The notes below the pieces were generated by a model. That model was not told the DNA's origin. It ran no database searches and was given only the letters and a program-made list of their open reading frames with translations. A stretch of 50,786 nucleotides of DNA from an uncultured Prevotellaceae bacterium (GTDB taxonomy: Bacteria > Bacteroidota > Bacteroidia > Bacteroidales > Bacteroidaceae): NCBI GenBank assembly GCA_900314985.1, contig OMXL01000016.1:1-50786 (forward strand), given 5' to 3'. The position numbers and the translations under genes are program-made. Shown piece by piece: positions 36,737 to 43,849 of this stretch. Within the stretch, counting starts at the first letter, position 1. The number at the start of each line of letters is the position of its first letter.

Positions 36737-36780
36737 CGAAATATTTTATAATGTATCATGCTTAATTCATAATTATTTTG

Positions 36781-36788
36781 TATTTTTG
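36781..36788 (+). promoter_or_regulatory. -7 promoter element of murF
   Basis: TATTTTTG, 17 nt before the start at 36806. Confidence 0.65.
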
Positions 36789-36805
36789 CGCCAAAATTCA
36801 CAAAC

Positions 36806-38167
36806 ATGATGGATATAAAAGAGCTCTATAAGCTGTACCAGCAGCATCCGTGTATTACGACAGACTCGCGCAACTGTCCTGAGGGCAGCATCTTCCTGGC
36901 CTTGAAGGGTGAGTCGTTCAATGGCAACCAGTTCGCACTCCAGGCATTGGAGAAAGGTTGCGCCTATGCTATTGTAGATGAGGCCCCCTCCAACCTCCCC
37001 CAAAAAGGGGAGGCAATTATTAAAGTCGAGGATTGCCTGCAGACCTTCAAGGACTTAGCGCGCGAGCATCGTCGCCAATTTGATATACCTGTCATTGGCA
37101 TTACGGGAACGAATGGCAAGACCACTACCAAGGAGTTGATTCGTGCCGTGCTGGCAGAGTGCTATAGCGTGATGGCTACCGAGGGTAACTTCAACAACGA
37201 CGTGGGTGTTCCCAAGACGCTGTTCCGCCTCAGTGACGACCACGACATTGCCGTTGTAGAGATGGGTGCTTCGCATCCTGGCGACATCAAGACGCTGGTA
37301 GAGACGGCCGAGCCTACCTGTGGCCTCATCACCAATGTGGGTCGTGCCCACCTGCAGGGCTTCGGCTCCTTCGAGGGTGTCTGCAAGACCAAGGGCGAGC
37401 TGTATGATTTCCTGATTGCTCATGACTGTCCCCTCTTTGTCAATCGCGACAACGAATATCTGATGAAGATGCTATCCTCTCACCTCTCACCTCTCACCAC
37501 TCACCACTCACCAGATGTTTACTACTATGGTCAGAGCGACAACGAGGACATCCTGATTCGTGGCGAGGTCATCAGCTGTGCGCCGTTCCTCAAGTTCCGC
37601 TGGCGCGAGCAAGACCATGATGCAGGCTACACCTCTGACTGGATGGAGGTACAGACTCACCTGATTGGTGCCTATAACCTCGACAATATGTTGGCAGCCA
37701 TCACTATTGGCTACGTCAACAACATACCCTTCGAGCAGATTAACCACGCCCTGGAGAACTACGTGCCCACCAACAACCGCTCGCAGCTGACAGAAACCAA
37801 GACCAACCACCTCATCGTGGATGCCTACAATGCCAACCCCACCTCGATGGCTGCCGCCATCGACAACTTCAAGCGTATGGAGGTGTCGCCCAAGATGGCT
37901 ATCCTAGGTAAGATGGGCGAGCTGGGCGATGTCAGCGCTGAGGAGCACCAGAAGGTCGTCAAGATGCTGGCCGATGCCAGCTTCGACGAGGTATGGCTGG
38001 TAGGTGACGAGTACAAAAACTGTCAACTTTCAACTTTCAACTTTCAACTTTTTAAGGACGTAGAAGAAGTAAAAGCTGCGATTGCCAAGCAGCAACCGCA
38101 GCATAAGTATATCTTGATAAAGGGTTCAAACAGCGTTAAGCTCTATCAGTTGCCTGAGCTGTTGTAA
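36806..38167 (+). CDS. murF: UDP-N-acetylmuramoyl-tripeptide--D-alanyl-D-alanine ligase
   Basis: 453 residues. The Mur-ligase ATP loop is VIGITGTNGKTTTKE (about 96-110); other motifs are ATEGNFNNDVGVP, EMGASHPGDI, ITNVGRAHLQGFGS, DAYNANPTSM and LGKMGELG. It adds D-Ala-D-Ala to the peptidoglycan precursor in the cytosol. Three separate repeats are embedded in frame: a GC-rich palindrome (PSNLPQKGEA, about 61-70), a CCTCTCA/CCACTCA heptamer array (LSSHLSPLTTHHSP) and a TCAACTT heptamer array (NCQLSTFNFQL). The start could be 36806 or 36809. It ends 2 nt from the convergent DUF4353 gene. Confidence 0.95.
   Translation: MMDIKELYKLYQQHPCITTDSRNCPEGSIFLALKGESFNGNQFALQALEKGCAYAIVDEAPSNLPQKGEAIIKVEDCLQTFKDLAREHRRQFDIPVIGITGTNGKTTTKELIRAVLAECYSVMATEGNFNNDVGVPKTLFRLSDDHDIAVVEMGASHPGDIKTLVETAEPTCGLITNVGRAHLQGFGSFEGVCKTKGELYDFLIAHDCPLFVNRDNEYLMKMLSSHLSPLTTHHSPDVYYYGQSDNEDILIRGEVISCAPFLKFRWREQDHDAGYTSDWMEVQTHLIGAYNLDNMLAAITIGYVNNIPFEQINHALENYVPTNNRSQLTETKTNHLIVDAYNANPTSMAAAIDNFKRMEVSPKMAILGKMGELGDVSAEEHQKVVKMLADASFDEVWLVGDEYKNCQLSTFNFQLFKDVEEVKAAIAKQQPQHKYILIKGSNSVKLYQLPELL
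36981..37014. repeat. GC-rich palindromic repeat in frame in murF
   Basis: AGGCCCCCTCCAACCTCCCC then CAAAAAGGGGAGG. Confidence 0.7.
37476..37513. repeat. In-frame heptamer array in murF, CCTCTCA x3 + CCACTCA x2
   Basis: Five consecutive 7-nt units in the murF central domain. Confidence 0.9.
38023..38050. repeat. In-frame heptamer array in murF, TCAACTT x4
   Basis: Four identical 7-nt units in the C-terminal domain coding region. Confidence 0.9.
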
Positions 38168-38169
38168 CA

Positions 38170-39282
38170 TTAGAATACTACCTTTACTTCCTTTTTCGCA
38201 TAAACAGCTTCAGAGGGTGTACCCACCACGGTGACACGCTCTGAAGCCACTTCGCTGTCGGTACCGTTGTCGCACGCCCAGCTCTTATCGACCTTGGCAT
38301 AGAACGAGCCGCCACTGAGCACGATGCCCTTGTCGCCCTTGACGGCCTTGGGTTTGCCGTCGTCGCCACTGCCCGTAGTGATGGCGCTGAAGGTGCCACC
38401 CTTGATAGTAACCACATCGGCGCAGTTGACACCCTTGCCGCCGTCGCCGCTGCTCGTCATTGTCAGCTTACCACCCGTCATGGTAAAGCCTGCTTCGCAC
38501 TTGATGCACGCTGCAGAGCTATAATCGCTCTCTGCCTCGTCGTAGACGCAGTCGCCCGTAGTACTGATTGTGATGTCGCCGCCCGCGATGACAACCTCCG
38601 TGTCTGACTTGATGCCACGGGCTGCATCACCAGTAACATCGATTTTCAGCGTACCACCATTGATCCAGAGGCCATCGTTGACCTTGATGCCGTGACCCGT
38701 CGATGAACAGGCCGTGATGCTGGGCTCACCGTCAACCACAATATAGTCGTCGCTGGCAATGGCATTCTTGCAGTTGCCCGTCACGGTGAGTGCTCCCTTG
38801 CCACTGAAGAATATCTGTCCCTCGCTGAAGAGGGCACCCTTCTGCTGGTAGTTGACCGACTCGTCGTAGGCCGTTCCGTCAGCCAGCGTATTGACAGTAC
38901 CGTCGACAACCTCCAGATAGAGCGACTTGCCACACTGGTTGTTGATAGCTGGTCCGTCACTGTTGGTGATAGATACGCCCTTCAGCTGAATGCCGTACTT
39001 CTTCTCACGGAACACCAGCAGCGAGCCGTCGGTCGTAGAACCACTGAGCACCAGCAACAGGGAATCGTTGTCCACAGCATTCACGGTTACATCAGCACCT
39101 GTAGTGCTCACATAACCCTTGTCGTCGCCCGTTACGGCTACGCTGTTACCATTATAAATAAGGTAGATGACGTGCGTCGTCGAGGTGGCGCCATCCGTAT
39201 AGGCGCTGAAATCTGTATCGTCGTTCTGGCAGGCCACCATACAGCTGGCCAGAGCCAAAAGATAGAAAATCTTCTTCATCAT
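38170..39282 (-). CDS. DUF4353 carbohydrate-binding-like lipoprotein
   Basis: 370 residues. Lipoprotein signal (YLLALASCMVACQNDD), then a parallel beta-helix-like series of short Gly-rich turns (GALTVTGNCKNAIASDDYIV, GGDITISTTGDCVYDE, GGKLTMTSSGDGGKGVNC, GGTFSAITTGSGDDG). This matches the DUF4353 family, of which a clostridial member binds acidic polysaccharide. It is last of four minus-strand genes (VTC-like, DUF4956, DUF2490, this), 9 nt after the DUF2490 gene. Function in this cluster is unknown. Confidence 0.82.
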   Translation of the reverse strand: MMKKIFYLLALASCMVACQNDDTDFSAYTDGATSTTHVIYLIYNGNSVAVTGDDKGYVSTTGADVTVNAVDNDSLLLVLSGSTTDGSLLVFREKKYGIQLKGVSITNSDGPAINNQCGKSLYLEVVDGTVNTLADGTAYDESVNYQQKGALFSEGQIFFSGKGALTVTGNCKNAIASDDYIVVDGEPSITACSSTGHGIKVNDGLWINGGTLKIDVTGDAARGIKSDTEVVIAGGDITISTTGDCVYDEAESDYSSAACIKCEAGFTMTGGKLTMTSSGDGGKGVNCADVVTIKGGTFSAITTGSGDDGKPKAVKGDKGIVLSGGSFYAKVDKSWACDNGTDSEVASERVTVVGTPSEAVYAKKEVKVVF

Positions 39283-39291
39283 ACTCCTGTT

Positions 39292-40065
39292 TTAGAATTT
39301 AAACTTATAGCCTACACCGATATAGTGCATATCGGGGTCGTAAACACCTGCCTCGACATTCTTCTTATTCTCATAGCGGTAGAACACGTCGAGCGAGTGC
39401 TGCTTGGTCAGATTGATGTCCGCACCCAGCGTATAACGGATCTTCTCAACCTCGTCAGTGTTATACAGCTCCACGCTGGCGTAGGGCGTCAGCAGGGCGT
39501 GCTTCTTGTCGTATTCCACCTGCAGGCGAGAACGCAACTGGTTCTTGGCCTTGCCCGAACGCGCCTTGTCTTCCCAGCAAGCGTTGTCGAAGTCCCAACG
39601 CTCTACAGTCTTCTCAGGACGGTAGGTGTATTGCCAACGCTCGCGCAGTGAGACGCGCAGGCCGTTCTGGAACTTATACGAACCCGTCAGCGAGGCATGT
39701 ACACGATGACGCAAGCCCCAGTACGAAGGACGCCAGTTGTTGTAAGCGCCTGACGACTTATAGCTGATATCCTCACGAAAGTTGGTGTTCAACAGTGTAT
39801 AGCCCGCATCGGCCTTCAGCCACTTGTTGAACTTGTAAGTAGCACCAAGACCCAGGCTCCAGCGCTCCATTGTTTTGAAGTCGTTACGGGTACGCAGTTC
39901 AGCCTCCACACCGACAGACAACTGCTTGTTGACCTTCTTCTCGACCTCAGCACCAGCTATCAGGCCTCCCTCAGTCTGTGCTGACGCAGTGAATAGCGAA
40001 CAGTGAACGGTGAATAGTAGGGCGAGGGCGTAGCGTACCGTCTGCTGACCATTAAACCTTTTCAT
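39292..40065 (-). CDS. DUF2490 outer-membrane beta-barrel-like protein
   Basis: 257 residues from MKRFNGQQTVRYALALLF; the longer frame overlaps DUF4956 antisense-free but lacks a signal peptide at its N-terminus. The signal peptide (ALALLFTVHCSLFTASAQ) is followed by alternating aromatic/polar strands (YKFNKWLKADAGYTLLNT, LRVSLRERWQYTYRP, SLDVFYRYENKKN) and a terminal GVGYKFKF, with the C-terminal Phe typical of outer-membrane barrels. The hydrophobic core FTVHCSLFT is encoded by a heptamer array at 39989-40016. It overlaps the DUF4956 gene by 14 nt. Confidence 0.8.
   Translation of the reverse strand: MKRFNGQQTVRYALALLFTVHCSLFTASAQTEGGLIAGAEVEKKVNKQLSVGVEAELRTRNDFKTMERWSLGLGATYKFNKWLKADAGYTLLNTNFREDISYKSSGAYNNWRPSYWGLRHRVHASLTGSYKFQNGLRVSLRERWQYTYRPEKTVERWDFDNACWEDKARSGKAKNQLRSRLQVEYDKKHALLTPYASVELYNTDEVEKIRYTLGADINLTKQHSLDVFYRYENKKNVEAGVYDPDMHYIGVGYKFKF
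39989..40016. repeat. Heptamer array forming part of a signal peptide
   Basis: GTGAATA, GCGAACA, GTGAACG, GTGAATA (plus strand), coding on the minus strand for the FTVHCSLFT hydrophobic core of the DUF2490 signal peptide. Confidence 0.85.
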
Positions 40066-40744
40066 AATCCGAGTTTTTAATCTTGAGCATGTTGTCCAGA
40101 TTCTTGTCGCGCTTGTTGGCCTCTGAATCATAATAGACACGTAGCATTACCATATCGCGCAAGAAGTCGATGGCACCAACCTCTATGTTGAGCACCTTCA
40201 GACCTGTGCGCTCACGGAGGTCAGCAATAAGCTCCTGACGACGTTCTGGCTTGATGAGTTCGATGCGGTCGTACTGCACCAGCTTAGAAGCATCCATCTT
40301 CAGGTGACGCTCGAACAAGATGATAACTGCAATGGTAATCAGGTCGATGACAAGGAGTTCGGGCAGCGGCGTGCCAATCATCAGACCATCGTCGTCGATG
40401 CCCAGCGAAGAAGCCATGGCATGAACAACAGACAGACAAACCACGACGAAGAGATACGTCATCTCACGCACAGGCATCGTGTCGGTGCGGTAACGCATAA
40501 TAGAAAAGATGCCGAAGAGACCGAGACCTACACCCATCGTAGCCTTGCCACGATCCATGCCCATCATCAGATAAACCAGGAAATAAATGGCCACCGATAT
40601 GATCATGAAGGTGAAATAGAAGTCACGGCGCTTGGCTTTCCTAAAATACAGGAGGTGAACGATAACCCAGTTAACCACCAGGCAGATGAAAAATCTCAGT
40701 AAAGCACCTCCGAAACCGGATGAAAAAAAGTCTTGCATATTCAT
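40052..40744 (-). CDS. DUF4956 membrane protein
   Basis: 230 residues. Membrane helices lie in the first ~130 residues (ALLRFFICLVVNWVIVHLLY, FTFMIISVAIYFLVYLMMG, LFVVVCLSVVHAMASSL, LLVIDLITIAVIILFE). The conserved GLGLFGIFSIMRYRTDTMPVREMTY and a soluble C-terminal part (IELIKPERRQELIADLRERT) follow. DUF4956 genes accompany VTC-type polyphosphate polymerase genes in many bacteria, as here (9-nt gap). Function is unproven. Confidence 0.85.
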   Translation of the reverse strand: MNMQDFFSSGFGGALLRFFICLVVNWVIVHLLYFRKAKRRDFYFTFMIISVAIYFLVYLMMGMDRGKATMGVGLGLFGIFSIMRYRTDTMPVREMTYLFVVVCLSVVHAMASSLGIDDDGLMIGTPLPELLVIDLITIAVIILFERHLKMDASKLVQYDRIELIKPERRQELIADLRERTGLKVLNIEVGAIDFLRDMVMLRVYYDSEANKRDKNLDNMLKIKNSDYEKV

Positions 40745-40753
40745 TATTTTATT

Positions 40754-41503
40754 TTAGTGTTTGCGTTCCATAATGTTATTAATCTCTCTCAGCTTGCTCT
40801 TAAAACGATGAATGGGCAGATGCTGATTGGTCAGTGCCGACCCCATGCAATATTTGGAGAAGCCATGCGGATGGATGTGCAACTGACGCAGCATCTCCAA
40901 CACAGGCGAGTAGCAGAGTCCGTCGCGTTTCAGTTCGATAATCACCAGATTACCCATATCCTTGTCTGCCCCACTCACCAGGTTGTGGAAGTGCAGCTCT
41001 GAGTCGATGGTCAGTCGCTCGGTCTTGGCCTTGTTGACCAGCGTGATGCGATGGAAGTGGTTGTTCAGCACAGGGCGTAGCGTGTCGGCACCATAGCGCA
41101 GATGCTTAGCCAGGAAGGTGCGCTTCTCCTGCTCGCACACATCCATGTCGCTCACCTCCATGCGTTTCTTCTTGGTACGTCCGTGGTTATTCTTCGTCTT
41201 CACCTCCATAAACTGCAGACCACTGATGCAATAGGTGCGAAAACGAATCTTCTGGCGGTTGGCATGGTTCCACTGGTGCTGGTTATACATGTCAAACGCC
41301 TGCGTATCAAAATAGGTGGTGTCGTATTCCAGATTACGCTCACCATCAATCTCTTGTATGTAATAGTCCTGACGCGCCATCTTCAGCAGTCGGCACAGCT
41401 GTTCCATCGTCGTGACAAACTTCGTGTCCGTACGGTTCATCAGCTTCACCCCACTCATCTGTTCCAGCGAGATAGGAGGAAAAGAGTTTATTAGGTCAGT
41501 CAT
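40754..41503 (-). CDS. VTC-domain protein, polyphosphate polymerase-like
   Basis: 249 residues. VTC tunnel motifs: KLMNRTDTKFVTTMEQL, LEYDTTYFDTQAFDMYNQH, NRQKIRFRTYCISGLQFMEVK and NNHGRTKKKRM, rich in the basic residues (Lys, Arg) that line the polyphosphate channel; an acidic VIIELKRDG strand follows. Eukaryotic VTC makes polyphosphate from ATP; the bacterial role is inferred. First gene of a four-gene unit, behind a promoter at 41538-41545. Confidence 0.85.
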   Translation of the reverse strand: MTDLINSFPPISLEQMSGVKLMNRTDTKFVTTMEQLCRLLKMARQDYYIQEIDGERNLEYDTTYFDTQAFDMYNQHQWNHANRQKIRFRTYCISGLQFMEVKTKNNHGRTKKKRMEVSDMDVCEQEKRTFLAKHLRYGADTLRPVLNNHFHRITLVNKAKTERLTIDSELHFHNLVSGADKDMGNLVIIELKRDGLCYSPVLEMLRQLHIHPHGFSKYCMGSALTNQHLPIHRFKSKLREINNIMERKH

Positions 41504-41537
41504 TCTATCTTGTTTCTGTTCTGGTTAAAAAGCCGTG

Positions 41538-41545
41538 CAAAGATA
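41538..41545 (-). promoter_or_regulatory. -7 promoter element of the VTC/DUF4956 cluster
   Basis: The reverse complement reads TATCTTTG, 34 nt before the start at 41503. Confidence 0.6.
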
Positions 41546-41702
41546 AGCAAAAGAGAGAAATGCAGCAAATTTTCTCAACGAACAGCGCCCATTTATCAGC
41601 AAACAAGGCGGTTATTTATGCTTTTTTCACTTTTAAGTGGACTTTTTACACGCTTTTTTCTGAAATTCGCTGAAATTACTTGTCTGTTTTACGGAAAAAG
41701 TC

Positions 41703-41710
41703 TATCTTTG
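41703..41710 (+). promoter_or_regulatory. -7 promoter element of the Sel1 gene
   Basis: TATCTTTG, 29 nt before the ATG at 41740. Confidence 0.65.
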
Positions 41711-41739
41711 CCCCCACATTATTCATTAAAGACAAGAAC

Positions 41740-42204
41740 ATGAAGAAAGTCATGACAACCCTGCTGCTTGCTATCCTGTGTCTGGTAGCAAGTGCACAAA
41801 GTGCGGAAGACCTCTACAAGGAGGGCGATGCACTATATGAAGCCAAGAAATACGAGCAGGCCATCCCAAAGTTGAATGCTGCGGCCAACAAGGGGTATAA
41901 GAAGGCGCAATACAAGTTGGGCAAGTGCTACAAAGAGGGCCATGGCGTGGAGAAAGACCGCAAGAAGGCTACCCAGCTGTTCATGAAGGCTGCCCAGCAA
42001 GGCTATGCCAAGGCAGAATATGAGGTGGCAAAGGCCTATCTGAAGGGCAAGGGGACTGCTGCCGACGAGAAGAAGGCTCGTCTATGGCTGAAGAGAGCCC
42101 TTGCCCATGAAAACAAAGGACCAGAGATCTTGGCCAAGATACGCAAGAAGGCGGCAGAAGGTGACGACGATGCCAAACGCATGCTGAAACTGGTGGGCAA
42201 ATAG
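41740..42204 (+). CDS. Secreted Sel1-repeat protein
   Basis: 154 residues from MKKVMTTLLLAILCLVASAQ, a signal peptide; the longer frame starts inside the promoter. Two to three Sel1/TPR-like repeats follow (AIPKLNAAANKGYKKAQYKL, ATQLFMKAAQQGYAKAEYEV, ARLWLKRALAHENKGPEIL). Such proteins are periplasmic adaptors; no partner is visible. It is monocistronic and converges on recO with 10 nt between. Confidence 0.85.
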   Translation: MKKVMTTLLLAILCLVASAQSAEDLYKEGDALYEAKKYEQAIPKLNAAANKGYKKAQYKLGKCYKEGHGVEKDRKKATQLFMKAAQQGYAKAEYEVAKAYLKGKGTAADEKKARLWLKRALAHENKGPEILAKIRKKAAEGDDDAKRMLKLVGK

Positions 42205-42214
42205 GCTGCCACCC

Positions 42215-42964
42215 TTACGCCCATAATTCCTGGAGTACGCTGAGACTCTTCAACGCCGGGAATTGAGGTATGTGCAACTGATAATACTGCAGCAACACCT
42301 CAGTGATGCGGTTGCGCTCGTGGCGCGACAACTGGAAGAGGTGCATCGTCGGGAAGTCCATGCGCATCAGCAGGTGTATCAGCCGTGCCTCATCGGGTTG
42401 CAGAAAGTCACTATGCGTAGGAGCTAAGCTGCAGAAGCGTCCTTCGCGCAGGTCGAAATAGACAGTACCCTCCTCTCCATTTGGAGAGGGGATGGGGGTG
42501 AGGCTTAGGTTCGGATAGAACCCTAAGAAACGGCTCATCCTCATCAAGAAGGTCAAGTGGAAATTGGCATAGCCCGTAGAGGCGGCATCCAACCACTGCA
42601 TAGAACTGCAGATATAGGCAAAGAGCAGTTGGTCCTGCTGTTGGGAGCGTAGTGCATGATACAGAAACTCAGCGACAAACAGCGAGATAGCCAACTTGTC
42701 GGGCGAGAACGGAATGGAGGAATAAGGTGTCAACAGACGGGCGTCTTTCAACTTCTGCAGTTGCACGCGCTGACGCACATCGCACTCAACCTCCAAGAGT
42801 GTCATGGGTTGGAAATACTGCTTCTTCAACCTACCCTTCGACGTCTTCGGAATGGGTACGGCAAACGACAGTCTACCCACCTCGCGGGTAAACATATCGA
42901 CTATCAAGCGTGACTCGCCATACTTGAAAGCATGTAGTACTATAGCTTCTGACTTCACTAACAC
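42215..42964 (-). CDS. recO: DNA repair protein RecO
   Basis: 249 residues. The N-terminal OB-fold start is SEAIVLHAFKYGESRLIVDMFT, followed by GRLSFAVPIPKTSKGRLKKQYFQP and a helical C-terminal domain. It loads RecA with RecF/RecR. The start is GTG at 42964, only 5 nt after a TACCTTTG box. A GC-rich repeat is embedded in frame (42467-42502) and encodes LTPIPSPNGEEGT between GFYPNLS and VYFDLREGRFC, where homologues have a shorter link. Confidence 0.9.
   Translation of the reverse strand: MLVKSEAIVLHAFKYGESRLIVDMFTREVGRLSFAVPIPKTSKGRLKKQYFQPMTLLEVECDVRQRVQLQKLKDARLLTPYSSIPFSPDKLAISLFVAEFLYHALRSQQQDQLLFAYICSSMQWLDAASTGYANFHLTFLMRMSRFLGFYPNLSLTPIPSPNGEEGTVYFDLREGRFCSLAPTHSDFLQPDEARLIHLLMRMDFPTMHLFQLSRHERNRITEVLLQYYQLHIPQFPALKSLSVLQELWA
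42467..42502. repeat. GC-rich palindromic repeat in frame in recO
   Basis: ACCCTCCTCTCC, ATTT, GGAGAGGGGATGGGGGTGAG. Confidence 0.75.
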
Positions 42965-42969
42965 GAGGA

Positions 42970-42977
42970 CAAAGGTA
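42970..42977 (-). promoter_or_regulatory. -7 promoter element abutting recO
   Basis: The reverse complement reads TACCTTTG, 5 nt before the GTG start; a leaderless transcript is expected. Confidence 0.6.
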
Positions 42978-42986
42978 ATGGGAAAA

Positions 42987-43017
42987 ATTGAGAATGGAGA
43001 ATGCAGAATGGAGAATT
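42987..43017. repeat. Heptamer array, ATGGAGA-type x4
   Basis: ATTGAGA, ATGGAGA, ATGCAGA, ATGGAGA upstream of recO. Confidence 0.75.
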
Positions 43018-43073
43018 TTGAGCGCCTATGTAGTTAATTAAGGTTAAATAATTGATAATGAAAGTAAATTATT

Positions 43074-43101
43074 CACTTTTCACTTTCCACTTTTCACTTT
43101 T
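43074..43101. repeat. Heptamer array, CACTTTT x4
   Basis: CACTTTT, CACTTTC, CACTTTT x2 ending 5 nt before the tRNA promoter, covering its -33 region. Confidence 0.8.
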
Positions 43102-43106
43102 ATTTG

Positions 43107-43114
43107 TACCTTTG
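43107..43114 (+). promoter_or_regulatory. -7 promoter element of tRNA-Glu and rpsT
   Basis: TACCTTTG, about 53 nt before the tRNA. Confidence 0.65.
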
Positions 43115-43167
43115 CACCCGCTTTTGACGATTCGTAAATCGCAAATTGTCAAATAGTAAATGGTTTT

Positions 43168-43239
43168 GGTCCCTTCGTCTATCGGTTAGGACGAGAGATT
43201 TTCATTCTCTAAAGAGGAGTTCGACTCTCCTAGGGACTA
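43168..43239 (+). tRNA. tRNA-Glu (UUC)
   Basis: The acceptor stem GGTCCCT pairs with AGGGACT (first pair G-U). The D arm contains GTCTATCGGTTAGGAC. The anticodon stem AGAGA/TCTCT holds the 7-nt loop TTTTCAT, anticodon TTC. The T arm is GAGGAGTTCGACTCTCC. No CCA is encoded. rpsT follows 174 nt later and may share the transcript; nothing recognisable lies between. Confidence 0.93.
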
Positions 43240-43412
43240 CAAAATCTGGCATCTGCACAGCCAAGTGCTACCAGTCATGGGGACACGGTGTCAGAGGGCT
43301 TTGGAAAATGGAAGAATTGCAAAATTTAGAAATTAAAGAAGTCCGCCCAGGGCAGTCCAATAGAGACGCAAGACCCACAAGCTTTATTAACTTTTAAACA
43401 ACAAAAACAAAA

Positions 43413-43664
43413 ATGGCAAACCACAAGTCAAGCCTGAAGAGAATTCGTCAGGACAAGAAAAAGGCAGAACACAACCACTATTATGCCAAGACCATGCGTA
43501 ACGCAGTGCGTAAGCTCCGCGCTATGACCGATAAGGACGAGGCTACAAAGCTGTACCCCGCTGTACAGAAGATGCTGGATAAGTTGGCTAAGAACAACAT
43601 CATCCACAAGAACAAGGCTGCCAACATCAAGTCAAGCCTGTGTGCTCACATCAGCCAGCTGTAA
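43413..43664 (+). CDS. rpsT: 30S ribosomal protein S20
   Basis: 83 residues, highly basic: [20 protein letters not shown], then [15 protein letters not shown] and [15 protein letters not shown]20 binds 16S rRNA early in 30S assembly. A terminator follows at 43692-43725. Confidence 0.95.
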   Translation: MANHKSSLKRIRQDKKKAEHNHYYAKTMRNAVRKLRAMTDKDEATKLYPAVQKMLDKLAKNNIIHKNKAANIKSSLCAHISQL

Positions 43665-43691
43665 GAAGCACCTGACAAGACTGAAAAGCAT

Positions 43692-43725
43692 AAAAAGTCG
43701 CGAACCAAATGGTTTGCGGCTTTTT
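43692..43725 (+). terminator. Terminator of rpsT
   Basis: AAAAAGTCGCGAACCA pairs with TGGTTTGCGGCTTTTT (two G-U/mismatch positions), ending in a T run. Confidence 0.75.
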
Positions 43726-43817
43726 TGTTGCTTGGAAATGTACATTTTTTGTAGTTTTTTAGCATTAAAAGCATAGCTTTTTTCTCTTTTTCTTTCGTGT
43801 CTTTGCGAGAAATTTCG

Positions 43818-43825
43818 TATCTTTG
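43818..43825 (+). promoter_or_regulatory. -7 promoter element of gyrB
   Basis: TATCTTTG, 24 nt before the ATG at 43850. Confidence 0.65.
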
Positions 43826-43849
43826 CATCCAAATTGCAAATAAATCACA

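Noticed and set aside
35854-36807. Longer folP start at 36807
   Set aside because: The extra 29 codons cross the folP promoter and the divergent murF start; the product does not resemble a folP N-terminus.
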